Below the pieces are notes generated by a model that ran no database searches, had not been told where the DNA came from, and saw nothing but the letters and a program-made list of their open reading frames with translations. Below, one piece after another: positions 23,925 through 31,636 of a stretch of 32,533 nucleotides of DNA. The DNA is from DUZB01 sp964407525 (GTDB lineage Bacteria > Desulfobacterota > DSM-4660 > Desulfatiglandales > Desulfatiglandaceae). Made by a program: the position numbers and the translations under genes. The stretch is from positions 1 through 32,533 of the forward strand of contig CAYOWC010000023.1 of NCBI GenBank assembly GCA_964407525.1, read 5' to 3'. The stretch's first letter is position 1. Each line of letters starts with the position of its first letter.

Positions 23925-25481
23925 TTAGGGCCTCAATGGTTCCTGCATACTGATTCTAAAAGTTTCTTTCCCGGCCGGAACAGATCCTGAATGCCCGGGA
24001 GTATTTGTAGAAAGTTCTATAGGCGTCTGCCGAACACCAAAAGGGCTCAGCAGCTCTTCCAGAGCCGGGTTCATGACTTTCAAAAATAGGGACGGCGCCA
24101 GCCCCAGGTAAAGCACCAGAAACGCCAGGGGAAGAAGACACGCCCATTCACGGCCTTTGAGATCAACCCATTTCCCTGCCCTGGACGGTTCACCCCATGC
24201 CATTTTCTGGGTGGGACGAAGCATATAAGCAGCGGCCAGCAATGCCCCAGGAACGGTTATTGCGCCAACCCAGAGATTGCGCTCAAAGACCCCGGTGAGC
24301 ACCAAAAATTCCCCCACGAAGTTATTGGTTCCCGGAAAGCCGAAACCGGCAAACGCGAGCAGTCCCCAGAAACCCATAAAGGCAGGTAGAACCTTTCCGA
24401 GCCCTTGATTTTGACTCAATTCAGTACTGCCGCTTCGCGCATAAAGGAACCCCACCATAACAAACAGGGCCCCCGTTGTAATTCCATGGTTGACCATCTG
24501 TAGCACGGCCCCCTGGGCCCCTTTGACATTGAAGAGAAAAATGCCCAACACCACAAAACCCATATGAGCCAGGGACGAATAGGCGATGATTCGTTTGATG
24601 TCGGTCTGACCCAATGCCACAACGCCTCCGTACAGGATGGAAGCAATAGACATGGCGATCATGAGGGGAGCAAAAAAATCGGCGGCGGAAGGCGCCAAAG
24701 GAACACATAAACGAAGGAACCCGTAAGCCCCCATCTTGGCCAGGACAGCGGAAAGAAGTACCGTTCCTGCAATTGGGGCCTGGACGTAAGCCGACGGCAA
24801 CCAGGTATGGAAGGGAAACAGGGGCGTTTTCACAGCAAATGCCAAAGCCATGGCTGAAAACACCAGACACTGAAACCGATAAGGGAAATCGAGTTTCATC
24901 AATTCCGGAATAGAGAAGGTATCCCCGCTGATCCTGAAGGCGATGACCACTACCAGCAGCAAGGCGCTCCCGGCCAGCGTGTAAAGGATAAACTTGAGCG
25001 ATGCCCGGTCCCTTCCTTCCCCCCCCCAAATGGCGATCATCAGGTAGATTGGAATGAGGATCGCCTCGTAGAAAAGATAGAACAGGACCAGATCGAGGGC
25101 TGAAAAGACACCTACGCAAACCGCTCCCGAAACAAGAAGGCAGATGTGAAATTCTTTGACTCTTTCTCTTACCGACGCCCAGGAACAAAGGACACATACG
25201 GGCAGCATAATCACCGTAAGGCCCACCATCAGGAGGCTGATGCCATCCACACCAAGGAAGTAATTGAGATCCCAGGCGGGAACCCAGGGAACCGATTCCA
25301 CGAACTGAAATCCGCCGGTATCCGTTTTAAAGCGGAGCAAAGGCAGGGCCAAAACCATTTCCCCAAGGGAGACCGCCATTGCGTAGACGCGCACGGTCCG
25401 GGGCCTTTTCAGGAAAAAGAGCCCCACACATCCCAGGATGGGGAAAAAAATCAGAAACGTGAGTATGGGTAACGTGGTCAT
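23925..25481 (-). CDS. nuoM: NADH-quinone oxidoreductase subunit M
   Basis: Antiporter-type subunit of the complex I membrane arm, 518 residues. Channel residues are present: Glu139 (YLFYEAILIPIYLMI), Lys218 (AFAVKTPLFPFHTWLPSAY), Lys249 (SAVLAKMGAYG), and a glutamate in NNFVGEFLVL, the NuoM hallmark at the place where NuoL and NuoN carry lysine. The start MTTLPILTFL fits the family, but the DNA before the ATG is a 7-bp repeat array (25474-25539) and I see no ribosome site. The nuoL-like gene ends 347 bp upstream; operons of this kind are normally tighter. A tail of about 40 polar residues follows the last membrane segment. Confidence 0.95.
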   Translation of the reverse strand: MTTLPILTFLIFFPILGCVGLFFLKRPRTVRVYAMAVSLGEMVLALPLLRFKTDTGGFQFVESVPWVPAWDLNYFLGVDGISLLMVGLTVIMLPVCVLCSWASVRERVKEFHICLLVSGAVCVGVFSALDLVLFYLFYEAILIPIYLMIAIWGGEGRDRASLKFILYTLAGSALLLVVVIAFRISGDTFSIPELMKLDFPYRFQCLVFSAMALAFAVKTPLFPFHTWLPSAYVQAPIAGTVLLSAVLAKMGAYGFLRLCVPLAPSAADFFAPLMIAMSIASILYGGVVALGQTDIKRIIAYSSLAHMGFVVLGIFLFNVKGAQGAVLQMVNHGITTGALFVMVGFLYARSGSTELSQNQGLGKVLPAFMGFWGLLAFAGFGFPGTNNFVGEFLVLTGVFERNLWVGAITVPGALLAAAYMLRPTQKMAWGEPSRAGKWVDLKGREWACLLPLAFLVLYLGLAPSLFLKVMNPALEELLSPFGVRQTPIELSTNTPGHSGSVPAGKETFRISMQEPLRP

Positions 25482-25539
25482 TGGTTATTAGTCATTGGTC
25501 ATTGGGCCTTCGGCCGATATAGGTGATTGGTCATTGGTC
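25474..25539. repeat. 7-bp repeat array reaching the nuoM start codon
   Basis: GTGGTCA, TTGGTTA, TTAGTCA, TTGGTCA, TTGGGCC (25474-25508), then after a short gap ATTGGTC twice (25526-25539). On the coding strand this is a chain of TGACCAA-type words; the nuoM ATG (25479-25481) is part of the first unit. Confidence 0.8.
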
Positions 25540-25828
25540 ATATGAGCGACGCCTCTGACCGGGAAAAATGGTCAGTCTGATCGAAAAAGAAACTTCCGGA
25601 TTTCATAGCCAGTCTGTGTGAGCGGCTTTGTCCACAGTCCGTTTGGTGGGTTTTAGCCGCGATTTTTCAGGTTGCTTGGACTACCAACTCCTGATTCATG
25701 CAGATCCGGTCGTGGCAAGGATGCCACTCACACAAGGTGGAAACCCTAAACCCAAATGAGGTGCATGCAAGGCCTTTGAGGATACCCCGGTGCTGCGCGA
25801 CTGCCTACTGAACTTTCACTCAAGTATC
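25482..25828. other. Repeat-filled spacer inside the nuo cluster
   Basis: 347 bases between nuoL-like and nuoM. They contain most of the 7-bp array and the REP-like pair at 25615-25734. No coding frame stands out. Confidence 0.6.
25615..25734. repeat. Second REP-like pair, one unit interrupted
   Basis: The unit at 25710-25734, read on the minus strand as TGTGTGAGTGGCATC then CTTGCCACGA, matches the unit at 14252-14275 except for one extra C. The facing unit begins TGTGTGAGCGGCTTT (25615-25629) and resumes AGCCGCGA (25655-25662) with 25 foreign bases in its loop. Confidence 0.7.
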
Positions 25829-27604
25829 TCACCAGAACCAGATTAACGCAAAAAGGCCAAGAGCCAGAATCACCATCCAGGCCAACTGCTCCTGCAGCCG
25901 GCCGGTCTGGATCCCGGCCGAAATCCTGCCGAGACCAAGAACGCTCCGGGCCGTGCCCTCCACGACCCTGTCGATCCCTTCCCTGTCGAAAGAATCGGCG
26001 CTCCTGGCCGTACCAACGGCGGCTCGCACGAAGACGGTCTGATATACATTCGTCCAGATGCCGTCCATCCATGCGAGAGGTCTGGAAAAGAGAAACAATA
26101 CGCCCCGTCCCACGAGCCGGTACAGGAGATCAAAATCGGGCAAACGCCTGTTTCCCGGAACCAAAACCTTTCTAAAGGGAATAAAAGTCACCCCCACCAG
26201 GCACAAAAAAACAAGTGCAGTAAATACTTTCCAGAGGGCAAATGGACTCCCTTCAACAGGGAACGGTAACAGCCGGTACAGGAGATGGGGAAAAAGCCCC
26301 TGAATAACACAGAAAGCCGCAGCCATCATCATGGCCACAAGCATGTTCAAAGGAAGTCTCCTGTGCGGTTTTTCTTTTTTTGCCTCCCCTGACTTGAAGG
26401 CAAACCAGGGAATCCGGAGCCCCACTGCCAGAAAAGTCCCTGCCAGAGCCACAATCAGAGCAAACGCCGGAACGGGACTCTGCTGCCACAACGCTTCCAG
26501 GATCATGGGTGTCCCGACAAATCCGTTCAAAAAAGGCATGCACGACATGGAAAGGGCCCCAATCATGTAAAGGACCACGATCTTCGGAAAACTTTTCGCC
26601 AGCCCCCCCAACCGGGAGAGATGTTCCTCCCCCGAGACATATAGCAAGCTGCCTGCAGCCATGAAAAGGAGAGCGTTATAGAAAGTGTTGGCATACGCCA
26701 TCGTCATGGCGCCGTTCAGGGCCATTTCCGTATCCATTCCAATTCCGCATACTATGAAACCCCCTTGGGAAACCATAAGGTACGCTAAAGCCCTTCGAAT
26801 ATTGTTTGTGGTCAGGGCAAAAAATGCCCCATAAAGAGCCATGACCGCCCCCAGAAAAAACAGGACTTCCAGCCCTACGAAACACCGTGTCAGGGCATAA
26901 ATCGCCGTTTTGACGGTAAAGACCGAAAGAAACACAGCGCCGGGAATGGTGGACTCCGGATAGGCATCAGTCAACCAGGCATGCATCGGAACGACAGCGG
27001 CATTGATACAGAAAGCTGCCAGAATCAACCAGTCGTAATGATGCATCATACTGGATTCCGCCGGCCCGAAAACAAAGGTTCCCGTAGCCCTCTCCCTCAA
27101 CAGGATTCCCGCCAGGAGGAGCACGCTGCTCAAAAGGAGTACCAGCATATATCGAAACCCGGCTTCCGCTGAACGCGGCCTTCCGCTCAGCCAGATGAGG
27201 AAGGCGGAGGAAACGGTCATGAACTGCCAGAAGATGTAGAGGGTCCAATAGTCACCGGCCAACAGGCACCCAAAGGAGGCCCCCATGAAAAAAAGGGAGG
27301 CCACGTGATGGGTCTTATCGTGCACATGGTATGCGAAGGTGGTACAGATGAGGGAAAGGATGGCAAAAAGGATCACGAACAGGAAAGAAAGGGGGTCCAC
27401 TCTTCCCAGGACCAGATCCTGCCCCACATAAGAAACCACCCAGTAACTTCCCATATGCATGCGCAATGACAGAAAAATAGCCAAAACAGGAGGCAGGAAG
27501 AGGACCCATCGCCAGGACCGCCCACGAAAAAATGGTAACACTAAAATAAGCCCAAGGATAAAAAATCCCGTAGCCGGATGCAGGAAACTATCGATAAGCG
27601 GCAT
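25829..27604 (-). CDS. NuoL-like antiporter subunit with altered channel residues
   Basis: 591-residue polytopic subunit of the antiporter/NuoL-M-N fold. The C-terminal part (about 485-591) holds a long amphipathic stretch followed by a last membrane helix (LQEQLAWMVILALGLFALIWFW), as in the lateral helix of NuoL, which supports the distal position. The usual ionisable residues are mostly replaced: Gln127 for the TM5 glutamate (IFWQFMTVSSAF), Asn201 for the TM7 lysine (CINAAVVPMHAWL), Asn306 and Asn310 for the HAxxK pair (ANTFYNALLF), Thr365 for the TM12 lysine (GFVGTPMIL). Lys232 (TM8) remains. The WLTDAYPESTIPGAVFLSVFTVKTA block resembles a MrpD-like subfamily, so some changes may be clade traits. 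It lies 3 nt after the D-like gene. Likely structural, or an altered ion path. Confidence 0.88.
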   Translation of the reverse strand: MPLIDSFLHPATGFFILGLILVLPFFRGRSWRWVLFLPPVLAIFLSLRMHMGSYWVVSYVGQDLVLGRVDPLSFLFVILFAILSLICTTFAYHVHDKTHHVASLFFMGASFGCLLAGDYWTLYIFWQFMTVSSAFLIWLSGRPRSAEAGFRYMLVLLLSSVLLLAGILLRERATGTFVFGPAESSMMHHYDWLILAAFCINAAVVPMHAWLTDAYPESTIPGAVFLSVFTVKTAIYALTRCFVGLEVLFFLGAVMALYGAFFALTTNNIRRALAYLMVSQGGFIVCGIGMDTEMALNGAMTMAYANTFYNALLFMAAGSLLYVSGEEHLSRLGGLAKSFPKIVVLYMIGALSMSCMPFLNGFVGTPMILEALWQQSPVPAFALIVALAGTFLAVGLRIPWFAFKSGEAKKEKPHRRLPLNMLVAMMMAAAFCVIQGLFPHLLYRLLPFPVEGSPFALWKVFTALVFLCLVGVTFIPFRKVLVPGNRRLPDFDLLYRLVGRGVLFLFSRPLAWMDGIWTNVYQTVFVRAAVGTARSADSFDREGIDRVVEGTARSVLGLGRISAGIQTGRLQEQLAWMVILALGLFALIWFW

Positions 27605-27607
27605 ATG

Positions 27608-29107
27608 TCAGCTCCAGAATCTCCCGTAGGCATCCACAAAAGCGACAAATGCCTGTGGATAAAACCCGATCAGGATGGAAATCACGGCAATCATAAACAT
27701 GGGAATCACCATGGTTCGCGGGGCTTCGGAATATTGATCCAAATCCACCCCTTCCGCAGGAGGCAGAAAAAACCCCCTGATAACAATGGGTCCAAAATAG
27801 GCCATGTTCAAGAGTACACTGACAAGAATCACACACATCAGCACTGTCTGGCCGGCATCCGTGGCCCCGGTAATCAGATAGAATTTACTCAGGAACCCAC
27901 TGGCCGGGGCCAGGCCGATAAAAGAAAGGGTAGCCAGAGCAAAAGCGCCGAATGTCCAGGGCATGCGTCGGCCGAGGCCGTTCATGAGGCTTATTTTTTT
28001 GGACCCCGTCACCACGATAATACACCCTGCGGCAAAGAAGAGGGTGATCTTTGGAAAGGCATCATGGGCAATGGCTGAGACCCCCCCTTCAACGCCTCCC
28101 TGTGAAAGCATGGCCACCCCCATGACAATATAGCTCAGGTGGCTCACAGTCGAATAGGCAATCCGGGCCTTGATGTCATCCTTTGTAAGGGCGATGAGGG
28201 CGGCGGCAATAATAGTGAAGCCTGCCAGGTACGCCGTTGGCATCCCCACACCCAGCGATTCCAGAGAATCCAGTCCAAAACAGGAGAGCATGATACGGCA
28301 TACGGAAAATGCACCCGCCTTGACCACGGCCACGGCATGCAGCAGTCCCGAAACGGGCGTTGGCGCCACCATGGCGGAAGGAAGCCAGCTGTGCAGGGGC
28401 ATCATCGCCGTTTTGGTCAGACCCGCGAGAAAAAGGATATAGACGACAACCATCAGCGTGGGATTGGCATCCGCAGGAAACATCCCGTTGTGGATATCTC
28501 CTAAGCGGAAGTCCAGAGTTCCGCAGAGGATATAGGTAAGAACCATGGCCGGAAGAAAAAAGAGTTTGGACGTACCGAGAAGATATACGAGATATTTTTT
28601 CCCGGCCTCAAAGGCCTCTTTATTTTGATAATGGGCCACCAGGGGATAGGTAAACAGGGTAATAATTTCATAAAAAAGATACAGGGTAAAAATGTTCCCC
28701 GCAAAGGATACCCCCTGTGCCCCGAATATGGCCACACCAAAACAGACGTAATACCGTGTCTGGGCATGTTCCTTCAGGGTCCTCATATAGCCAATGTTGT
28801 AGCACGTGGTGAGTATCCAGAGGAAGGACGAGATGAGGGCGAAGACCATGCTCAATCCATCCGCACAGAAACTCACTTTGATCCCCGGCAGAATAGTAAA
28901 CAGGGTGTACGTATATATATGCCCTTTCAGAATGCCCGGGGCCATGGAAACCACGGCCACGAAGGCAATGGTTGCCAGCACGAAGGAAACCGCTTCCCGC
29001 CTGTTCTGGTCTTTGGAAAAAAGCCAAATCAGAAAAGGCGCAGCAAAGGTGGCCGCCACTGGAAGAACTGGACGCACACTTTCGATGATTTGAGGATCCA
29101 TAGACAC
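27608..29107 (-). CDS. Antiporter subunit D-like protein, extra complex I pump module
   Basis: 499 residues, about 14 membrane segments, of the proton-conducting antiporter family (MrpD/NuoL/NuoM type). All channel residues are present: Glu147 (LYLFYEIITLFTY), Lys232 (GLTKTAMMPLHSWLPSAM), Lys263 (AVVKAGAF), His348 and Lys353 (HDAFPKITLFF) and Lys408 (ASGFLSKFYL). It lacks the long C-terminal lateral helix of NuoL. It is encoded 4 nt after nuoK, where nuoL usually stands, and is followed at once by the nuoL-like gene. It is best read as a fourth, fully equipped pump module of this complex. An Mrp-complex origin is possible but no mrpA/B/C/E/F/G genes are present. Confidence 0.9.
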   Translation of the reverse strand: MSMDPQIIESVRPVLPVAATFAAPFLIWLFSKDQNRREAVSFVLATIAFVAVVSMAPGILKGHIYTYTLFTILPGIKVSFCADGLSMVFALISSFLWILTTCYNIGYMRTLKEHAQTRYYVCFGVAIFGAQGVSFAGNIFTLYLFYEIITLFTYPLVAHYQNKEAFEAGKKYLVYLLGTSKLFFLPAMVLTYILCGTLDFRLGDIHNGMFPADANPTLMVVVYILFLAGLTKTAMMPLHSWLPSAMVAPTPVSGLLHAVAVVKAGAFSVCRIMLSCFGLDSLESLGVGMPTAYLAGFTIIAAALIALTKDDIKARIAYSTVSHLSYIVMGVAMLSQGGVEGGVSAIAHDAFPKITLFFAAGCIIVVTGSKKISLMNGLGRRMPWTFGAFALATLSFIGLAPASGFLSKFYLITGATDAGQTVLMCVILVSVLLNMAYFGPIVIRGFFLPPAEGVDLDQYSEAPRTMVIPMFMIAVISILIGFYPQAFVAFVDAYGRFWS

Positions 29108-29111
29108 GGAT

Positions 29112-29420
29112 TCAACCCCTCAACTCGGAAACATCCATTGTTTGCGCTCCCTTGAAACGCTTGAATACCACAAGAATAATGGCCAGAATCAGAGTTGCTT
29201 CGGCTGCCGCCAATCCCATCACAAAAAGGGTACTTAACTGACCAATGATGGCATCCCCGGCAGTGAGTTGCCCAGCCGCCACGATGGAAAGCCCGGCCCC
29301 ATTCACCATAAGCTCCAAGGAAATGAGCATTCCCACCAGAGTTCTTCTCCATATAAGACCAAAAAGACCAACAGCCAGGAGGAAAAGAGCAACCAACTGA
29401 AAGAGACCTAGGGCGCTCAT
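29112..29420 (-). CDS. nuoK: NADH-quinone oxidoreductase subunit K
   Basis: 102-residue, three-helix membrane subunit linking the quinone site to the pump modules. The two conserved membrane glutamates are visible: Glu36 (LISLELMVNGAG) and Glu74 (GLAAAEATLILAI). The start overlaps the nuoJ stop by four bases (ATGA). The next gene starts 4 nt after its stop. Confidence 0.96.
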   Translation of the reverse strand: MSALGLFQLVALFLLAVGLFGLIWRRTLVGMLISLELMVNGAGLSIVAAGQLTAGDAIIGQLSTLFVMGLAAAEATLILAIILVVFKRFKGAQTMDVSELRG

Positions 29421-29938
29421 TGCTTCCCCCTTTTCTGCCAGGCCACCAGAACAGCACCGGCCATGGCCGCAAAAAGAATCACCGAGATGATCTCAAAGGG
29501 AAGCAGATAAACCCCTAACATACCCTTGCCAAGAGCGGCCGTTGCCACCTCAAAAGGAACCGCGAGTCCCTTTTCAGGATTTCTCACAATAATCACCGAA
29601 AGAACGGCGGCCGGGATCAGCATGGCAAACAGGGCAAGAATTCCCTTCCGCAAAGAATTGCCCTGCGCTTCATCCCCGTCGGGGGAAGCCCTGGTAAGCA
29701 TAATGGCAAAGAAAATGAGCACGCTTATCCCCCCCACATAGATGAGAATCTGCATGAAGGCAATAAATGGCGCCGCAAGGAGGAGATACATACCGGCCAG
29801 GGCCATCATAACAGCGATCAGCCCTATGAGGGCGCGCACCAGGCTTTTCGACATTACAGCCATGATGGAACCGCCGCATATAATGAGGGCGTAGAAGGCA
29901 AAAGCAGTTTTAGCTAGGATTTCCATGGTGTCATTCAT
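29417..29938 (-). CDS. nuoJ: NADH-quinone oxidoreductase subunit J
   Basis: 173-residue membrane subunit with five hydrophobic segments. AALIGLIAVMMALAGMYLLLAAPFIAFMQILIYVGG-type features identify the family, including the conserved tyrosine/glycine segment IYVGGISVLIFFAIML. It overlaps nuoI by eight bases and nuoK by four. Confidence 0.95.
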   Translation of the reverse strand: MNDTMEILAKTAFAFYALIICGGSIMAVMSKSLVRALIGLIAVMMALAGMYLLLAAPFIAFMQILIYVGGISVLIFFAIMLTRASPDGDEAQGNSLRKGILALFAMLIPAAVLSVIIVRNPEKGLAVPFEVATAALGKGMLGVYLLPFEIISVILFAAMAGAVLVAWQKRGKQ

Positions 29939-30461
29939 TTTTTATCCTGAATTTCTCCAGCAAATCAAATGTAAAATTTCTCTTGTCGGTACTTACAGAA
30001 TACGGGTTTCCTGAAAACCGAATAGCTCCTTTGGGGCAGTTTTCCGCGCATAGCCCACATTGGCAGCAAACGGTGTAGTCATAGACAAATTTTCCAGGGC
30101 CTTTTGGGACTTTTCGGGCAGTTTCCTTCTCCCCCTCATTCCCGTCTTCGGATTTCGGCGCCTTTTTTTTGACCACGGTAATAGCCCCCGTGGGGCATGT
30201 GGACGCGCAGGTCATGCACGCAATGCACAGGGGCAGGGTCTGGTCCTCCGGGTTGGGGACAAGTTCAATAGGTCCCCGGAAGGTTGCCAGATTATCGACA
30301 CTGGCCCTCGGGTAGTGAACGGTCACCTGTTTTGAAAAAAAATAAGTACCGGTAATCTTGAGCCCTTTCACCAGGCTCCAAAGTCCCAGAACGTCTTCCC
30401 CTATTTTTCTGAACGATTTCGTCAAGGAAAGAAAGACCCCGTATGAAACATTTTTTGGCAC
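29931..30461 (-). CDS. nuoI: NADH-quinone oxidoreductase subunit I, two [4Fe-4S] clusters
   Basis: 176-residue ferredoxin-like subunit passing electrons along the peripheral arm. Two 8Fe-type motifs are visible: CIACMTCASTCP (about 78-89) and CCQCGLCAENCP (about 132-143). Between them is a charged insertion of about 25 residues (KKKAPKSEDGNEGEKE and following). The N-terminus is longer than usual; the longest frame opens at GTG 30461 without a ribosome site, and a start about 20 codons inside is possible. It lies 196 bp from the nuoH stop, with a perfect hairpin in between, so the H-I junction is looser than the rest. Confidence 0.93.
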   Translation of the reverse strand: MPKNVSYGVFLSLTKSFRKIGEDVLGLWSLVKGLKITGTYFFSKQVTVHYPRASVDNLATFRGPIELVPNPEDQTLPLCIACMTCASTCPTGAITVVKKKAPKSEDGNEGEKETARKVPKGPGKFVYDYTVCCQCGLCAENCPKGAIRFSGNPYSVSTDKRNFTFDLLEKFRIKNE

Positions 30462-30493
30462 GGATTTGTCGAGTTACACTTTTTTTTGTTGCT

Positions 30494-30521
30494 GCACAAC
30501 GTCAGGCTCCTGACGTTGTGC
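30494..30521. repeat. Perfect 12-bp-stem hairpin between nuoH and nuoI
   Basis: GCACAACGTCAG pairs exactly with CTGACGTTGTGC around a GCTC loop. Eight T lie on its left (+ strand), which become A after the hairpin in the direction of nuo transcription, so it is not a classical terminator for this operon. It may cap or process the mRNA. Confidence 0.65.
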
Positions 30522-30599
30522 GAACAATCTTCCAGAAGGAAAGAATGCCGGGTTGGTAAATTCATCCGTAGTCCTGTGTTATAGTCTTATGGGTTTCTG

Positions 30600-30632
30600 C
30601 TCCTCTGCGCCTCTGCGTCTCCGCGCGAGACA
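30600..30632. repeat. 8-bp-period CTCTGCG repeats
   Basis: CTCTGCGC, CTCTGCGT, CTCCGCGC in tandem (about 30604-30627), of the same flavour as the TCTGCG and CTTTGCG words at 826-850, 10912 and 13122. It lies just after the nuoH stop. Confidence 0.55.
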
Positions 30633-30657
30633 TCCCCTGAAGCAACAACGTTTCTCC

Positions 30658-31626
30658 TTAAATCTTCATGAAAAAAGCCGTGACCACGAGGTTGATGAGG
30701 CTCAAGGGCAGCAGCCATTTCCAGCTCAGGTTGAGCAACTGGTCAAATCGCAGCCGGGGAAAAGTCCATCGAAACCACATCATGACCAGCAAAAGCACGT
30801 ACATCTTTCCCAGGAACCACCAGAAACCGGGCAGAAACGGCCCCTGCCATCCCCCCAGAAAAAGGGCCGTACAAACACTGCAGACCACGATCATATTGGT
30901 GTATTCTGCCAGGAAGAAGAGGCCAAATCCCATGCCCGAGTATTCCGTATGAAAACCGGCGGTCAGCTCACTTTCCGCCTCGGGCAGGTCGAAGGGGTTA
31001 CGGTTGGTTTCCGCCACTGCACAGACGAAGAAAATGAAAAAGGCCAGGGGTTGGGTCATGATATTCCAGTGCCATGGGTACGGACCCTGGTTTGCCACCA
31101 TTTCCGATAAGTTCAAGGTGCCGTTGGTAAAGGTCACGGCCAGAACCGACAGCAGCAGGGGGATCTCATATCCCACCGCCTGGGCCACGGACCGGGCCGC
31201 TCCCAGAAGTGCCCATTTGTTATTGGAACCCCACCCTGCCAGGCAAAGAGCAAGCACATTGACACCTGAAAAGGCGAGAATCAACAGGAGCCCCAGATTC
31301 ACCTCGAATCCGGTGAGAATCGGTCCAAAGGGGATGGGGAGCAACAACAGCAGCGCCGGTGCAAAAGCTGCTATGGGCGCCAGCCAGAACAGAATGGGAT
31401 CCGCTCCATCCGGCTTAAGCGGCTGTTTTGAAAGGAGCTTAACAGCGTCAGCAACCGTTTGAAGCATGCCGTGAGGACCCACCTCAAAGGGGCCGGGCCG
31501 CCGGTGGACATGGCCCGCCACCTTCCGCTCCAGATAGACCAGGAAGATCACACTGGCGGCTACAAACAGGGCGGTGGCCACCACCGCAACGATCAAACGT
31601 ATGAGCTGAATTTCATCAAAGGACAT
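30658..31626 (-). CDS. nuoH: NADH-quinone oxidoreductase subunit H
   Basis: 322 residues from ATG 31626 (MSFDEIQLI); a longer frame to 31698 would overlap the hydrolase gene and is rejected. Eight membrane segments. It forms the quinone chamber: LERKVAGHVHRRPGPFEVGPHGMLQTVADAVKLLSKQ near the N-terminus, and the loop VCAVAETNRNPFDLPEAESELTAGFHTEYSG with its cluster of acidic residues, then WFRWTFPRLRFDQLLNLSWKWLLPLSL near the end. All family signatures are present. It starts 10 nt after the hydrolase stop, so it may be cotranscribed with that gene. No nuoA-D precedes it. Confidence 0.96.
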   Translation of the reverse strand: MSFDEIQLIRLIVAVVATALFVAASVIFLVYLERKVAGHVHRRPGPFEVGPHGMLQTVADAVKLLSKQPLKPDGADPILFWLAPIAAFAPALLLLLPIPFGPILTGFEVNLGLLLILAFSGVNVLALCLAGWGSNNKWALLGAARSVAQAVGYEIPLLLSVLAVTFTNGTLNLSEMVANQGPYPWHWNIMTQPLAFFIFFVCAVAETNRNPFDLPEAESELTAGFHTEYSGMGFGLFFLAEYTNMIVVCSVCTALFLGGWQGPFLPGFWWFLGKMYVLLLVMMWFRWTFPRLRFDQLLNLSWKWLLPLSLINLVVTAFFMKI

Positions 31627-31636
31627 GCCGTTTCTC

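Noticed and set aside
24421..25197. 258-codon minus-strand frame inside nuoM in another frame
   Set aside because: It overlaps essential transmembrane coding sequence of nuoM and reads as low-quality protein.
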